A stretch of DNA of 15,099 nucleotides from Clostridia bacterium BRH_c25 (GCA_001515955.1 LOES01000059.1:1-15099); one strand, 5' to 3'; shown: positions 1-7,047, numbered from the stretch's first letter. Made by a program: numbers and translations. Notes: a model not told the origin generated them from the letters alone.

Positions 1-409
1 GATAGGCGTGGCAAAGGATGTAGACCCCGAGGTTTATGAAGGGCTTAAGGCCAACTTCATGGGAGAATGCACCGAGGTGGGCATGTACCTGGCTATGAGC
101 CGCCAGGCGGACAGGGAAGGCTTCCCGGAAATAGCTGAAGCATATAAGAGAATAGCTTTTGAGGAAGCAGAACACGCTGCGAAATTTGCCGAGCTTCTTG
201 GTGAGGTTGTGGCCTCTGATACAAGGAAGAACCTGGAGATGAGAGTTGAAGCCGAATATGGCGCCTGCGGCGGAAAGAAAATGCTGGCGACAAAAGCAAA
301 GCAGCTTAACTATGACGCAATCCATGATACGGTGCATGAGATGTGCAAGGACGAAGCAAGACACGGTGCAGCCTTTGAAGGTTTAGTGAGGAGATACTTT
401 GGCAAATAG
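1..409 (+). CDS. Reverse rubrerythrin / NADH peroxidase, 5'-truncated by window edge
   Basis: Non-haem diiron peroxidase of the rubrerythrin family, which detoxifies H2O2 and O2 in the cytoplasm of anaerobes using electrons from NADH via rubredoxin-type partners. The open frame runs off the left edge: the codons before the GTG at 8 read Ile-Gly, and [11 protein letters not shown] is an internal segment of the clostridial reverse-rubrerythrin family, so GTG 8 is not the start. The visible part is the four-helix diiron domain with its expected ligand motifs: GECTEVGMY, the EEAEHAAKF helix, [10 protein letters not shown] and [11 protein letters not shown]. Family members usually carry a short N-terminal rubredoxin domain (two CxxC pairs), which should lie just outside the window; I infer this and cannot see it. 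The stop TAG at 407-409 is followed by a hairpin terminator, so it is the last gene of its transcript. Family identity is firm; the electron donor is not. Confidence 0.9.
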   Translation, partial: IGVAKDVDPEVYEGLKANFMGECTEVGMYLAMSRQADREGFPEIAEAYKRIAFEEAEHAAKFAELLGEVVASDTRKNLEMRVEAEYGACGGKKMLATKAKQLNYDAIHDTVHEMCKDEARHGAAFEGLVRRYFGK

Positions 410-436
410 TCAGGAGAAATAAAATACTGAATATAA

Positions 437-473
437 AAAAGAGAAATGTAATGGTCTTGTACATTTCTCTTTT
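437..473 (+). terminator. Rho-independent terminator after rubrerythrin gene
   Basis: Perfect 14-bp inverted repeat (arms 437-450 and 460-473, AAAAGAGAAATGTA / TACATTTCTCTTTT) around a 9-nt loop, 28 bases after the rubrerythrin stop. The right arm ends in TTTT, and because the left arm starts with an A run the structure would also work from the other strand. Confidence 0.75.
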
Positions 474-553
474 CAATTCATGGAATATATTAAGATATAA
501 GACAATAATCGGGGGTAAGTGTAAGAGACTCAAGGAGTATGTTTATTATGTTG

Positions 554-650
554 GTAAGCTTAAGATTGACACACTTATGATTTTACCAGATTAATTATTG
601 CCGGGCGTGAAAATAATAATGCACAAGCTTACAATTTTATGGTAAAATCA
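554..650. repeat. Interleaved inverted repeats upstream of small WG-repeat gene
   Basis: The gap from 474 to 699 holds two inverted-repeat pairs. Pair A is GTAAGCTT (554-561) with AAGCTTAC (625-632). Pair B is TGATTTTACCA (578-588) with TGGTAAAATCA (640-650), a perfect 11-bp match. The order is A-B-A'-B', the topology of a pseudoknot, and a further AT-only stem (594-599 with 615-620) sits inside B. A TTGACA at 566-571 could be a -35 box but no convincing -10 follows. Function unknown: a structured leader, a remnant of a small mobile element, or chance in AT-rich DNA. Confidence 0.4.
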
Positions 651-699
651 ACAATTGCGAGCACTAGCAAAAATTACATAAGCAAATAGGGGGAAAATT

Positions 700-996
700 A
701 TGAAGAAACAGGTGTGTGTTTTATTATGCTTAATTTTTATTTTAGCAGGTATGCCAATTGTTAATGCGGATAATGCACAGTATTATATTAATCTGCACTT
801 CGAGAATGTCAGGGAGTTCAATGAGGGATTGGCAGTAGTCCTAAAAAACAATAAGTGGGGATATATTGATAAAGAGGCTAAAGAGATCATTAAATTTCAA
901 TATGCAGATGCAAGGGATTTTTCAGAAGGAATAGCAGCAGTAAATTTAAACGGTAAATGGGGTTTTATTGCTAGACCTAACCTCCTGGATTCTTAA
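700..996 (+). CDS. Small secreted WG-repeat protein (probably a fragment)
   Basis: A 98-residue protein with an N-terminal signal peptide (residues 1-23: MKKQ, hydrophobic core, then small residues before DNAQ), so it should be exported. The remainder is about one and a half WG (KWG) repeats: F-N-E-G-L-A-V-V followed by NNKWGYID, then F-S-E-G-I-A-A-V followed by NGKWGFI. WG repeats are a beta-rich surface or adaptor module usually found in long tandem arrays; no enzymatic role is established. Here the second repeat stops abruptly with ARPNLLDS where GFID plus a further repeat would be expected, so this looks like a 3'-truncated member of a longer family. AGGGGG eight bases before the ATG supports the start. 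The next gene also ends in a WG-like unit, which suggests shared ancestry or recombination between neighbours. Confidence 0.65.
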   Translation: MKKQVCVLLCLIFILAGMPIVNADNAQYYINLHFENVREFNEGLAVVLKNNKWGYIDKEAKEIIKFQYADARDFSEGIAAVNLNGKWGFIARPNLLDS

Positions 997-1065
997 GCTG
1001 AAAAGAAGTAAATTAAGTGGTTGATGAAGCATTGCTTTTATGTAGCCAGAGACATTCAATAAGGC

Positions 1066-1119
1066 AGTACATTATTAACATTCTGAATTGTCTATAAATC
1101 AGTAATGTTAATAAGTACT
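1066..1119. repeat. Long imperfect hairpin between the two surface-protein genes
   Basis: In the 997-1293 gap, bases 1066-1086 pair with 1099-1119 to give about 20 bp of stem interrupted only by two single-base bulges (A1071 and T1103), with a 12-nt loop. Neither flank has a T run, so it is not an intrinsic terminator. It may be a MITE or REP-like remnant, or a structured leader RNA for the SLH gene. A weaker 6-bp hairpin (1161-1166 with 1175-1180) lies downstream. No gene is visible in this gap. Confidence 0.5.
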
Positions 1120-1293
1120 ATATATGCTGCAAAAAAGACTTATCATTTGCATAAGCAGTAAGTGCATCTGCTTTTGCACTAGCAGAAATGGATATGAATC
1201 AAGGAAAATGTTTTGCACATCTGAATTCAATGTAAGCTTCTTTGTGCGATTTATGCAGTTATCTTCTAAATAAATAATATGAGGTGATCAATA

Positions 1294-4095
1294 ATGAGAA
1301 AAGTATTTTATCTATTACTAGTTTTTGCCATTGTATTTTCTAGTTTAATGTCAGTAGCTGCTTCATCTCAAAGTAAAGAAAAAGACGAATATATAAAATA
1401 TATGTTAGATACCGCTAAAAGTATATGTGAAATAGCACCAAAGCAAGAAGGAAAAATTGAAACAGGATTGAGTTACAAGGGTCCGGTATATACCACTTAC
1501 CCTGAAATAAAGAAGGAAGTTCGAGATAAACTTATTGCACAGCGTCTTGAAGAAATAAAAAGTATTCTTCAACAATATGAACTTCAGGTTTTAAAAGAAG
1601 GATTTGAGGAATTTAAGCAAAAGATAAAAGAAACGGTATGGTTTAGATGGTTACCAGAGTATGGAACTCCACAATATGTAACTCTTACATTTTATGAGGG
1701 GTCGATAACTGATATATTTAGGTCCGCTGAATTCAAATTAGAAAATGAGAAGATTCAAGAAGAATCTGATAAGAGAAATATAGATTATCAAAATACCAGG
1801 AAAATGGGAATGCCATCAGTATGGGCATACGAAAAAGTTGAGGAAGCAATAAAATTAAACTATGTGCCATTAAATATACAAAATAACTATCAAAATCCAA
1901 TTACAAGAGAAGAATTTTCGGAATTATTTGTAACAGCAATTTTCGAAGCCGTAAATAGTGAAAATTTTACAGTTCCACAGAGTATAAAAGATAACTGGGG
2001 ATTTGATAGGCTAACAGTTGATAATTTTTTATCTAAAGTTACTTCTACAGAATACTTTACTGATACTAATAATAAATATGTGCTTGCAGCAAACATGCTT
2101 GGAATTGTAAACGGTACAAGCGATCATAAATTCAATTCGGCAAGTAGTATAACTAGAGAACAAATGGCAGAAATGATAACAAATTATGTCCAAACACTTA
2201 CATATAGCGAAGAAGAAAAAGATTTTAATCAACTGTCAGATTTAAACATTTCTTCTAGCCGGTCACAAGATGCAATAAAAAGAGTTTTTATATCGGGGAT
2301 CATGGACGCAATGGAACCACCTAAATTTCAAAATGGACAATTGGTTGAAAAAGGGTATTTTGATAATAATGGTATTATAACCAGAGAACAAGCAATTTTA
2401 ATTATTATGAATCTACACAAACCTCAATCAGTGAATTCAATGTTGAATAGTTTATTGCTTAGAGGTTATGTGAGAGTCGATATGGAAGAATTAATGTCAG
2501 GCTTTGATATCGATGGTGATACCATTAAAATGAAAAAATCAGGACGTGACTCAAAGCCATATATTATTGATAAGTATATGCATAGCTTTGATAAAATAAG
2601 AAAAACAAGTTATATTCTTGAATACCCTTCAGAAGTTTTTGATGCCATATTCTTGGGACAGCGTACTCAAGATATGTTAGAAACATCTGAAATTGATAAG
2701 GTGCTTTCAGGCAAAGAAACAGTATATGATTATAAGATTCTCAAAATTGAACACAATAAAAACGACTATTTAGTAACTATAACCAAATCAAGTAACTATG
2801 CGTATTTTTGTGGTTATGATAAGTTTATTGACAATGGAAAATTGGTATCGCTAAATTTAAGTGGTTCAGAAAAAGCTGAAGAAAACAAAACTATAGTTTT
2901 CAAAAGCTCCTTGAAAACAGAAGAACTGAGAAAAAAAGAAAGGAATACATATGTAACAATTGACTCTGCTTATCCTCTCCAATGGTATATAAAAGACAAA
3001 ATAGGGGAGCTTGTGCCTGGCGATTTAAAACCTATAGGCACTCATATAGGATATGCTATTGAGCTTGATAAAGAAGTTTACTTAAATGGAAAACGTGTAA
3101 AATCATATAGTATTGGCGGAGAAACTGCTATTATGCTAGATGAACTGAAATATTTTGACTATGATTACAAACTAATATCAAAAGATTTTAATTATAATGG
3201 GACTTTAGTTCAAAGGGGTGAAATCGAATTATATGTACCCACTGAACAAGTTATCAAGAAATATGATGGAATAGTATCAAACAATTTAAAAAGTATTGAA
3301 GGGAATTCAATTTATTCATTAGTTGGGGATAAATATTTTATTACGGTTAAGGATAAAGAAAAAAATAAAGTGGTAGGTGCTTTAAGCTGTTATAAAGCAA
3401 AAACTGGAGAAAGATTTATATTTATTGATGATTTATGGAGTGATGAAGGATTTTATTATTTTAAGAATGGCAGTGCAAAAAATAAAGAGCTTATTACGTT
3501 CACGCTTGAAGGAAGTATCAGCCCTCCAAGCACTTATAATACTAAAAACAATAATTTAGCGGTCGTAGAGCATATTAATGATAAATATATAAAAATTAAT
3601 CTCCTTAGTAGAGATGAATCAGATAAATTTTATCAGAGAAAGGGGCATGAGTATTATCTAGCATATCAGTTCCCACAATTAAGCACGCTAGTTTTTTCGC
3701 CCGATGATTATGAAGCTTGGATTGTAGCAAAAAATCTTGTAGCTCAATCTATAACAAATGGTATGGATGATTCTGAAAAAGTATCAGCTATTGCAAATGC
3801 TATGTCTAATTATGGTTTCTATGCACCTGGTGCTATAGTGGTGCTCTATCCTATTGGCGATAATTATCACAGTGCTTATCAAGCACTAGTGGAGAAATAT
3901 TCTAATTACGCAGGTTGGTTTTATGCTTCTCGAATGTTATTGGTGCAGGCAGGACTTGAAACCTTCCCCGAAGACGAAACGGGGTCAATCGACAGAGAAT
4001 TTGTTAGCAGTTCCGGCTATCAAAACGGCTTGGTTGCAGTTAAGGTTGGCGGAGTGTGGAAATATATAAATTTCTTGCCCCCCGCTTATCACTAA
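1294..4095 (+). CDS. Large SLH-domain surface protein with WG-like C-terminal tail
   Basis: A 933-residue exported protein. Residues 1-23 are a signal peptide (MRKV, hydrophobic stretch, SVAASS). Residues 30-160 are charged and helical. Three SLH motifs follow: about 175-222 (NPITREEFSELF), 255-300 (LGIVNG, then SSITREQMAEMI) and 325-375 (ISGIMD, then GIITREQAILII). These modules bind pyruvylated secondary cell-wall polymers, so the protein should sit in the S-layer. Residues 380-890 are not recognised. The stretch near 583-630 (GYAIELDKEVYLNGKRV, then IMLDELKYFDYDYKL) resembles the copper-amine-oxidase N-domain-like module common in clostridial surface proteins. The last 20 residues (NGLVAVKVGGVWKYIN) look like one WG repeat. 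AGGTGATC five bases before the ATG is a near-perfect Shine-Dalgarno and fixes the start. The gene is markedly AT-rich except for its final ~45 codons. Function beyond wall attachment is unknown. Confidence 0.8.
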   Translation: MRKVFYLLLVFAIVFSSLMSVAASSQSKEKDEYIKYMLDTAKSICEIAPKQEGKIETGLSYKGPVYTTYPEIKKEVRDKLIAQRLEEIKSILQQYELQVLKEGFEEFKQKIKETVWFRWLPEYGTPQYVTLTFYEGSITDIFRSAEFKLENEKIQEESDKRNIDYQNTRKMGMPSVWAYEKVEEAIKLNYVPLNIQNNYQNPITREEFSELFVTAIFEAVNSENFTVPQSIKDNWGFDRLTVDNFLSKVTSTEYFTDTNNKYVLAANMLGIVNGTSDHKFNSASSITREQMAEMITNYVQTLTYSEEEKDFNQLSDLNISSSRSQDAIKRVFISGIMDAMEPPKFQNGQLVEKGYFDNNGIITREQAILIIMNLHKPQSVNSMLNSLLLRGYVRVDMEELMSGFDIDGDTIKMKKSGRDSKPYIIDKYMHSFDKIRKTSYILEYPSEVFDAIFLGQRTQDMLETSEIDKVLSGKETVYDYKILKIEHNKNDYLVTITKSSNYAYFCGYDKFIDNGKLVSLNLSGSEKAEENKTIVFKSSLKTEELRKKERNTYVTIDSAYPLQWYIKDKIGELVPGDLKPIGTHIGYAIELDKEVYLNGKRVKSYSIGGETAIMLDELKYFDYDYKLISKDFNYNGTLVQRGEIELYVPTEQVIKKYDGIVSNNLKSIEGNSIYSLVGDKYFITVKDKEKNKVVGALSCYKAKTGERFIFIDDLWSDEGFYYFKNGSAKNKELITFTLEGSISPPSTYNTKNNNLAVVEHINDKYIKINLLSRDESDKFYQRKGHEYYLAYQFPQLSTLVFSPDDYEAWIVAKNLVAQSITNGMDDSEKVSAIANAMSNYGFYAPGAIVVLYPIGDNYHSAYQALVEKYSNYAGWFYASRMLLVQAGLETFPEDETGSIDREFVSSSGYQNGLVAVKVGGVWKYINFLPPAYH

Positions 4096-4175
4096 ATGAA
4101 TTTTAGTGGGAAAATGGTGGGAAATTTATAGGCTGCTCCATGCCTTGGAGGAAGCTTAGCTTTATATATAGGCAA

Positions 4176-4210
4176 AAGCGGGGTACTAAGAATTTCTTAG
4201 TACTCCGCTT
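4176..4210. terminator. Bidirectional terminator between convergent genes
   Basis: A 15-bp inverted repeat (4176-4190 with 4196-4210) with one G-T pair and a 5-nt loop. It lies between the SLH gene (plus) and the FMN-binding lipoprotein gene (minus) and is positioned to end both transcripts. U tracts are short. Confidence 0.65.
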
Positions 4211-4230
4211 ATTTCCGGATTTATAATATT

Positions 4231-4728
4231 CTATTTCGCGTCCTTGAGTGCGCTTTCTGCCAAGCTTTTGAAATCATTGCTTGTAGTTGTGGCACCGCTT
4301 ATTGCATCTACAGCTGTTGCATCCTGATTACCAAGGAGTGTGCTTTCAAGCTCTTCCATAGCCTTTGCAAGGTTTACCTTTGACGCGTCTTCCATTGCTT
4401 TTATGTAGCCCTGATCCTCTGATTTCAACTTATTGTCTTTGTTTACGTAGTCAAAATCAACACTGCTGATTTTGCCATCCTTTACTTCAATTGCAATCTG
4501 TCCCTTCCAGCCATAATCGTCATATTTGTCTTGTGATGCCTTGTATGATCCATCTTTGAAGCCGTTTGCTGCGGCAGGAGCAGGTTCGCTTGCTGCAGGT
4601 GCTGCTGTAGGTTCCGGTGTTGGCGCAGCAGTTGGCTCAGCTGCTGCAGGTGCACTTGAGCCGCATGCTGCAAGGCTCAAAACAAGTACAACAACAAGAG
4701 CTAATGTAATGAGTTTTTGTGATTTCAT
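4231..4728 (-). CDS. FMN-binding-domain lipoprotein (extracellular flavin redox protein)
   Basis: A membrane-anchored lipoprotein: residues 1-21 are a signal sequence ending in the lipobox LAAC with the lipidated Cys at 22. An Ala/Pro/Glu-rich spacer follows (about 23-54), then an FMN-binding domain (about 55-160). The motif DAISGAT near residues 141-147 fits the covalent flavinylation consensus Dxx(S/T)GA(T/S), in which an ApbE-type transferase attaches FMN to the final Thr. Such proteins shuttle electrons across the cell surface, as PplA does in Listeria extracellular electron transfer and NqrC/RnfG do in ion pumps. At 165 residues with one flavin domain it is a minimal version. I place the start at ATG 4728 because GGAGG lies 7 bases before it; an in-frame ATG at 4749 has no comparable site. 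It has its own promoter and a Fur-like box upstream, and ribU is the next gene upstream. No ApbE or NADH dehydrogenase is visible here. Confidence 0.85.
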   Translation of the reverse strand: MKSQKLITLALVVVLVLSLAACGSSAPAAAEPTAAPTPEPTAAPAASEPAPAAANGFKDGSYKASQDKYDDYGWKGQIAIEVKDGKISSVDFDYVNKDNKLKSEDQGYIKAMEDASKVNLAKAMEELESTLLGNQDATAVDAISGATTTSNDFKSLAESALKDAK

Positions 4729-4762
4729 AGATATTTCCTCCACTTTCATTTATTCAGCTATT

Positions 4763-4791
4763 ATAATACAAAATTGCTATATTACTGTCAA
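4763..4791 (-). promoter_or_regulatory. Sigma-A promoter of the FMN-binding lipoprotein gene
   Basis: On the minus strand, TTGACA (4791-4786), a 17-bp spacer and TATTAT (4768-4763), which overlaps a second TATAAT-like hexamer. It lies about 35 bases before the chosen ATG. Confidence 0.65.
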
Positions 4792-4824
4792 ACTTTAAAT
4801 ATGTGCAAATATTGGGTTAAAAGC

Positions 4825-4839
4825 CGATAATAATTATCA
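4825..4839. promoter_or_regulatory. Fur-like 7-1-7 box
   Basis: CGATAATAATTATCA matches the Bacillus Fur consensus TGATAATNATTATCA at every specified position except the first base. It lies about 34 bp upstream of the -35 of the lipoprotein promoter. A weaker TTAACA / TTTTAA pair on the minus strand would overlap it directly. PerR and Zur boxes share this shape, so the metal is inferred. Confidence 0.55.
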
Positions 4840-4859
4840 TTGTTAAGAATACGTATGCG

Positions 4860-5001
4860 GAACGGCGATTTGTTAGTTATTGGCATGCATTTTGATAAAA
4901 CCGTCTGACTGTCGTGCTTGACATAGTGAATGCCAAGCACGACGTTTAGTTGGTTATGGGGAAACCTTCTTGCAATAACCGTCCATCCGTCGTGTCTGGC
5001 A
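4860..5001. repeat. REP-like cluster: three ~27-bp repeats plus one degenerate copy, alternating orientation
   Basis: Related ~27-bp units appear at 4895-4923 (minus), 4931-4957 (plus) and 4975-5001 (minus). The consensus reads roughly TGCCA, two variable bases, CACGACG, seven variable bases, GGTTAT. A fourth, poorer copy (plus orientation, ACGGCGATTT onward) spans about 4860-4883, giving a +,-,+,- arrangement. The first minus and second plus unit contain a perfect 10-bp stem (GTCGTGCTTG 4911-4920 with CAAGCACGAC 4934-4943). The block fills the gap just after the ribU stop and could also end its transcript. Confidence 0.6.
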
Positions 5002-5023
5002 CCTATTACGTTTTCTTCTTTAG

Positions 5024-5587
5024 CTATACCGCATTTTTTTGTACTTTTTCAGCACCCTTCAAGAACCTGCTTAATGGCTTGTAAACCAGGATTACAAGCA
5101 ATGAGTTAGCCAGGGACTTGATAAGGTTGAAGGGGAGTATTGCAGTCGGAAGCATTGCTACTACTGCATCATAAGGAACTCCATAAAACCTTACTGTGAA
5201 AAACAGGTTCATTGGAATCATGATCAGTACCATGGCTGTTGAGCCCGCTGCCAATGCTGCAAAGGCTCCCTTGAAGGTATGATATCTTCTGTAGATATAA
5301 CCGGATACAACTACAAAGGTGCCGGTAGCTAGCACATGCATCACCAATCCGACCCAACCGGCTGCCGCACTTACAGTAAATGCTTGTATGGTGGATACGA
5401 CAACAGTCATCAGTAAGCCGGCAACAGGGCCGTACATAAAGGCGGCTACAAGCATTGGTACATCTCCGGGCTCATACTCCAGGAAAGGTGCTGAGGGTAT
5501 GATCGGAAACTTGACAAGCATTACCAGCACTATGGAAAGTGCTGAAAGTACAGCGAGTCGTACTAATTTGTTTGTTTTGTTTTCCAT
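5024..5587 (-). CDS. ribU: ECF transporter S component, riboflavin-specific (RibU)
   Basis: A 187-residue integral membrane protein with about six hydrophobic helices. It is the substrate-binding subunit that pairs with the shared EcfT-EcfA-EcfA' energising module, which is not in this window, to import riboflavin. Family features include the YEPGDVP segment at residues 38-44 after the first helix, PFNLIKSLANSLL at 152-164 and the Arg/Lys-rich C-terminus. The frame is open upstream for another 60 codons, but those run through an FMN riboswitch and a terminator. The true start is ATG 5587, with GGAGG eight bases before it and a normal RibU length. The FMN riboswitch firmly supports riboflavin as the substrate. 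The next gene downstream binds flavin, consistent with a shared role in flavin supply for surface electron transfer. Confidence 0.93.
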   Translation of the reverse strand: MENKTNKLVRLAVLSALSIVLVMLVKFPIIPSAPFLEYEPGDVPMLVAAFMYGPVAGLLMTVVVSTIQAFTVSAAAGWVGLVMHVLATGTFVVVSGYIYRRYHTFKGAFAALAAGSTAMVLIMIPMNLFFTVRFYGVPYDAVVAMLPTAILPFNLIKSLANSLLVILVYKPLSRFLKGAEKVQKNAV

Positions 5588-5600
5588 TTTAAAGACCTCC

Positions 5601-5638
5601 AAAAATGTAAAAGTTCCCTGAAAAATAATCTCAGGGAA
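5601..5638 (-). terminator. Riboswitch expression-platform terminator before ribU
   Basis: On the minus strand TTCCCTGA (5638-5631) pairs with TCAGGGAA (5621-5614) across a 9-nt loop, and is followed by a U-rich tract to 5601. It lies between the FMN aptamer and the ribU Shine-Dalgarno, which points to transcriptional attenuation: FMN bound, terminator formed, ribU off. Confidence 0.75.
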
Positions 5639-5660
5639 TGTCAAATACTCAAAAAATGCA

Positions 5661-5782
5661 TCCTCTTCCATCCAGACTTTACTGTCGGCCCCGGAATCAA
5701 ACCGGGTCTGCTTTCGCTCGCGGGCTAACAGCTTATATGCTGTATTACCGCCGATCGGGAATTTCACCCTGCCCTGAAGATT
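5661..5782 (-). ncRNA. FMN riboswitch (RFN element)
   Basis: Read on the minus strand, this segment contains the conserved RFN blocks in order: AGGGCAGGGTGAAATTCCCG, ATCGGCGGTAAT, a variable hairpin (ACAGC/GCTGT), AGCCCGCGAGC, a GGTTTGATTCC block, GGCCGACAGT and AAAGTCTGGATGGAAGAGG. These are the signature sequences of the six-helix-junction FMN aptamer. It lies about 75 bases upstream of the ribU start with a terminator in between, and should repress ribU when cellular FMN is high. Confidence 0.95.
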
Positions 5783-5801
5783 ATATTCAGTTTCTGATAA
5801 T

Positions 5802-5830
5802 ATATTAGCACCAAAAGAGACTAAAGTAAA
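5802..5830 (-). promoter_or_regulatory. Promoter of the riboswitch-ribU transcript
   Basis: Minus strand TTTACT (5830-5825), 17-bp spacer, TAATAT (5807-5802). Transcription would begin about 12-15 bases before the FMN aptamer, the expected geometry. Confidence 0.5.
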
Positions 5831-5935
5831 TACTTTCCGGAGAAAATCCTTTTCATTAAGGACAAACAGCTTTATGTAGCATATTCATATGTGGCTATGA
5901 CATGTATGCTCCGGTTTTCTGTTCCGTTATCAAGT

Positions 5936-5958
5936 AAAAAGCCGCATTATAGCGGCTT
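5936..5958 (-). terminator. Terminator overlapping the stop codon of the NMO-family gene
   Basis: Minus strand AAGCCGC (5958-5952), loop TATAAT, then GCGGCTTTTT (5945-5936). The stem and U run are canonical. The TAA stop of the flavoprotein gene lies in the hairpin loop, so the last codons are part of the terminator stem. Confidence 0.8.
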
Positions 5959-7047
5959 ATCATTATTTGAGGCTTCTGCATATTCCTGTTGAATTGTTTC
6001 CATGAGCTCATGGACAGATACGATTTTATCCGATCTGTATGCATTTTCTCCTGCAAAGGCAAAGCCGTGTTCAAGATTGCCTTTCTGCGCATTTGTCAGT
6101 GCAAGAGCTATGCAATAGGGACTGTTCTTATAATCACATGTGACTATACAATGGTACGGGCATTTGAACGGTTTGTTCATACCTTTTGAAATATCCTCGG
6201 TGAAGGTGTTTCTGATTGCCCTTCCCGGCATGCCTACAGGACTTTTTATAATAGTCACATCTTCCTTTTTCGAGTTAATGTAAGTATTCTTGAAAGCTAT
6301 AGAGGCGTCGCACTCCTCTGTTGTTACAAAGCGAGTCGCCATCTGAACTCCGGAAGCACCAAGCTTCATAAACTTTAAAATATCCTCACCGGAATATACG
6401 CCCCCGGCAGCTATGACAGGAATCGGCCTTCCAGCTTTGTCTTCATAGATCTTTACTTCATTAACAACTTCGGGAACTATTTTTTCCAGAGAGTATTCAT
6501 CATCGAAGATTTGAGCCTCTTTAAAGCCCAAATGTCCTCCAGCTTTAGGGCCCTCCACAACAATAGCATCCGGAAGATAGTTGTATTTCTCCAGCCATTT
6601 CCTGCATATAACACTTGCTGCACGTGCCGAGGATACTATAGGAACCAGCTTTGTATCATACTTTCCTTCAAGGTGCTGCGGAAGGCTGAGAGGAAGACCG
6701 GCACCCGAGAAGATTACATCTATACCTTCTTCAATGGAAGCCTTTACATACTCTGCATAGTTAGTCAGCGCAACCATTATATTCACACCGATTATGCCCT
6801 TTGTCTTCTCACGGGCTTTTCTGATTTCACTTTTTAGCCGTGTAATATTGGCTTCAAGAAATTTTGTGGAAAAATCATAGTCCAGCATACCTATGCCTGC
6901 TGCGGCAATAACGCCTACACCGCCTTCGTTTGCCACTGCTGCTGCAAGACCGGACAGAGATATTCCAACTCCCATGCCTCCCTGTATAATAGGCATCCTG
7001 GCGGTCAGATCGCCTATTTTCAATTCCCGTAGTCTATTTATGTTCAT
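5947..7047 (-). CDS. Nitronate monooxygenase / 2-nitropropane dioxygenase family flavoprotein
   Basis: A 366-residue FMN-dependent TIM-barrel enzyme of the NMO family. Members oxidise alkyl nitronates such as propionate 3-nitronate; FabK enoyl-ACP reductases are close relatives, so the reaction is not certain. Visible signatures are the N-terminal PIIQGGMGVGIS (19-30), GVNIMVAL (87-94), EGPKAGGHLGF (165-175) with the catalytic-type His172, and the phosphate-binding PVIAAGGVYSGEDI (210-223). A C-terminal cysteine cluster, C296-x3-C300-x3-C304-x7-C312, could bind a metal or Fe-S centre, which would be unusual for a simple nitronate oxidase. GGGAGG five bases before ATG 7047 fixes the start. It is a single-gene transcript: its terminator overlaps the stop and the upstream gap is over 300 bp. 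No fatty-acid genes flank it, so I favour the broad NMO label. Confidence 0.82.
   Translation of the reverse strand: MNINRLRELKIGDLTARMPIIQGGMGVGISLSGLAAAVANEGGVGVIAAAGIGMLDYDFSTKFLEANITRLKSEIRKAREKTKGIIGVNIMVALTNYAEYVKASIEEGIDVIFSGAGLPLSLPQHLEGKYDTKLVPIVSSARAASVICRKWLEKYNYLPDAIVVEGPKAGGHLGFKEAQIFDDEYSLEKIVPEVVNEVKIYEDKAGRPIPVIAAGGVYSGEDILKFMKLGASGVQMATRFVTTEECDASIAFKNTYINSKKEDVTIIKSPVGMPGRAIRNTFTEDISKGMNKPFKCPYHCIVTCDYKNSPYCIALALTNAQKGNLEHGFAFAGENAYRSDKIVSVHELMETIQQEYAEASNNDKPL

Noticed and set aside
1161..1180. Small hairpin as terminator before the SLH gene
   Set aside because: Six-base-pair stem, no U run, and no upstream gene on the same transcript that needs it.
4526..4798. Ala/Gly-rich plus-strand frame opposite the lipoprotein gene
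   Set aside because: Its composition simply mirrors the Ala/Pro-rich linker of the lipoprotein, and it ends in the lipoprotein's promoter region.
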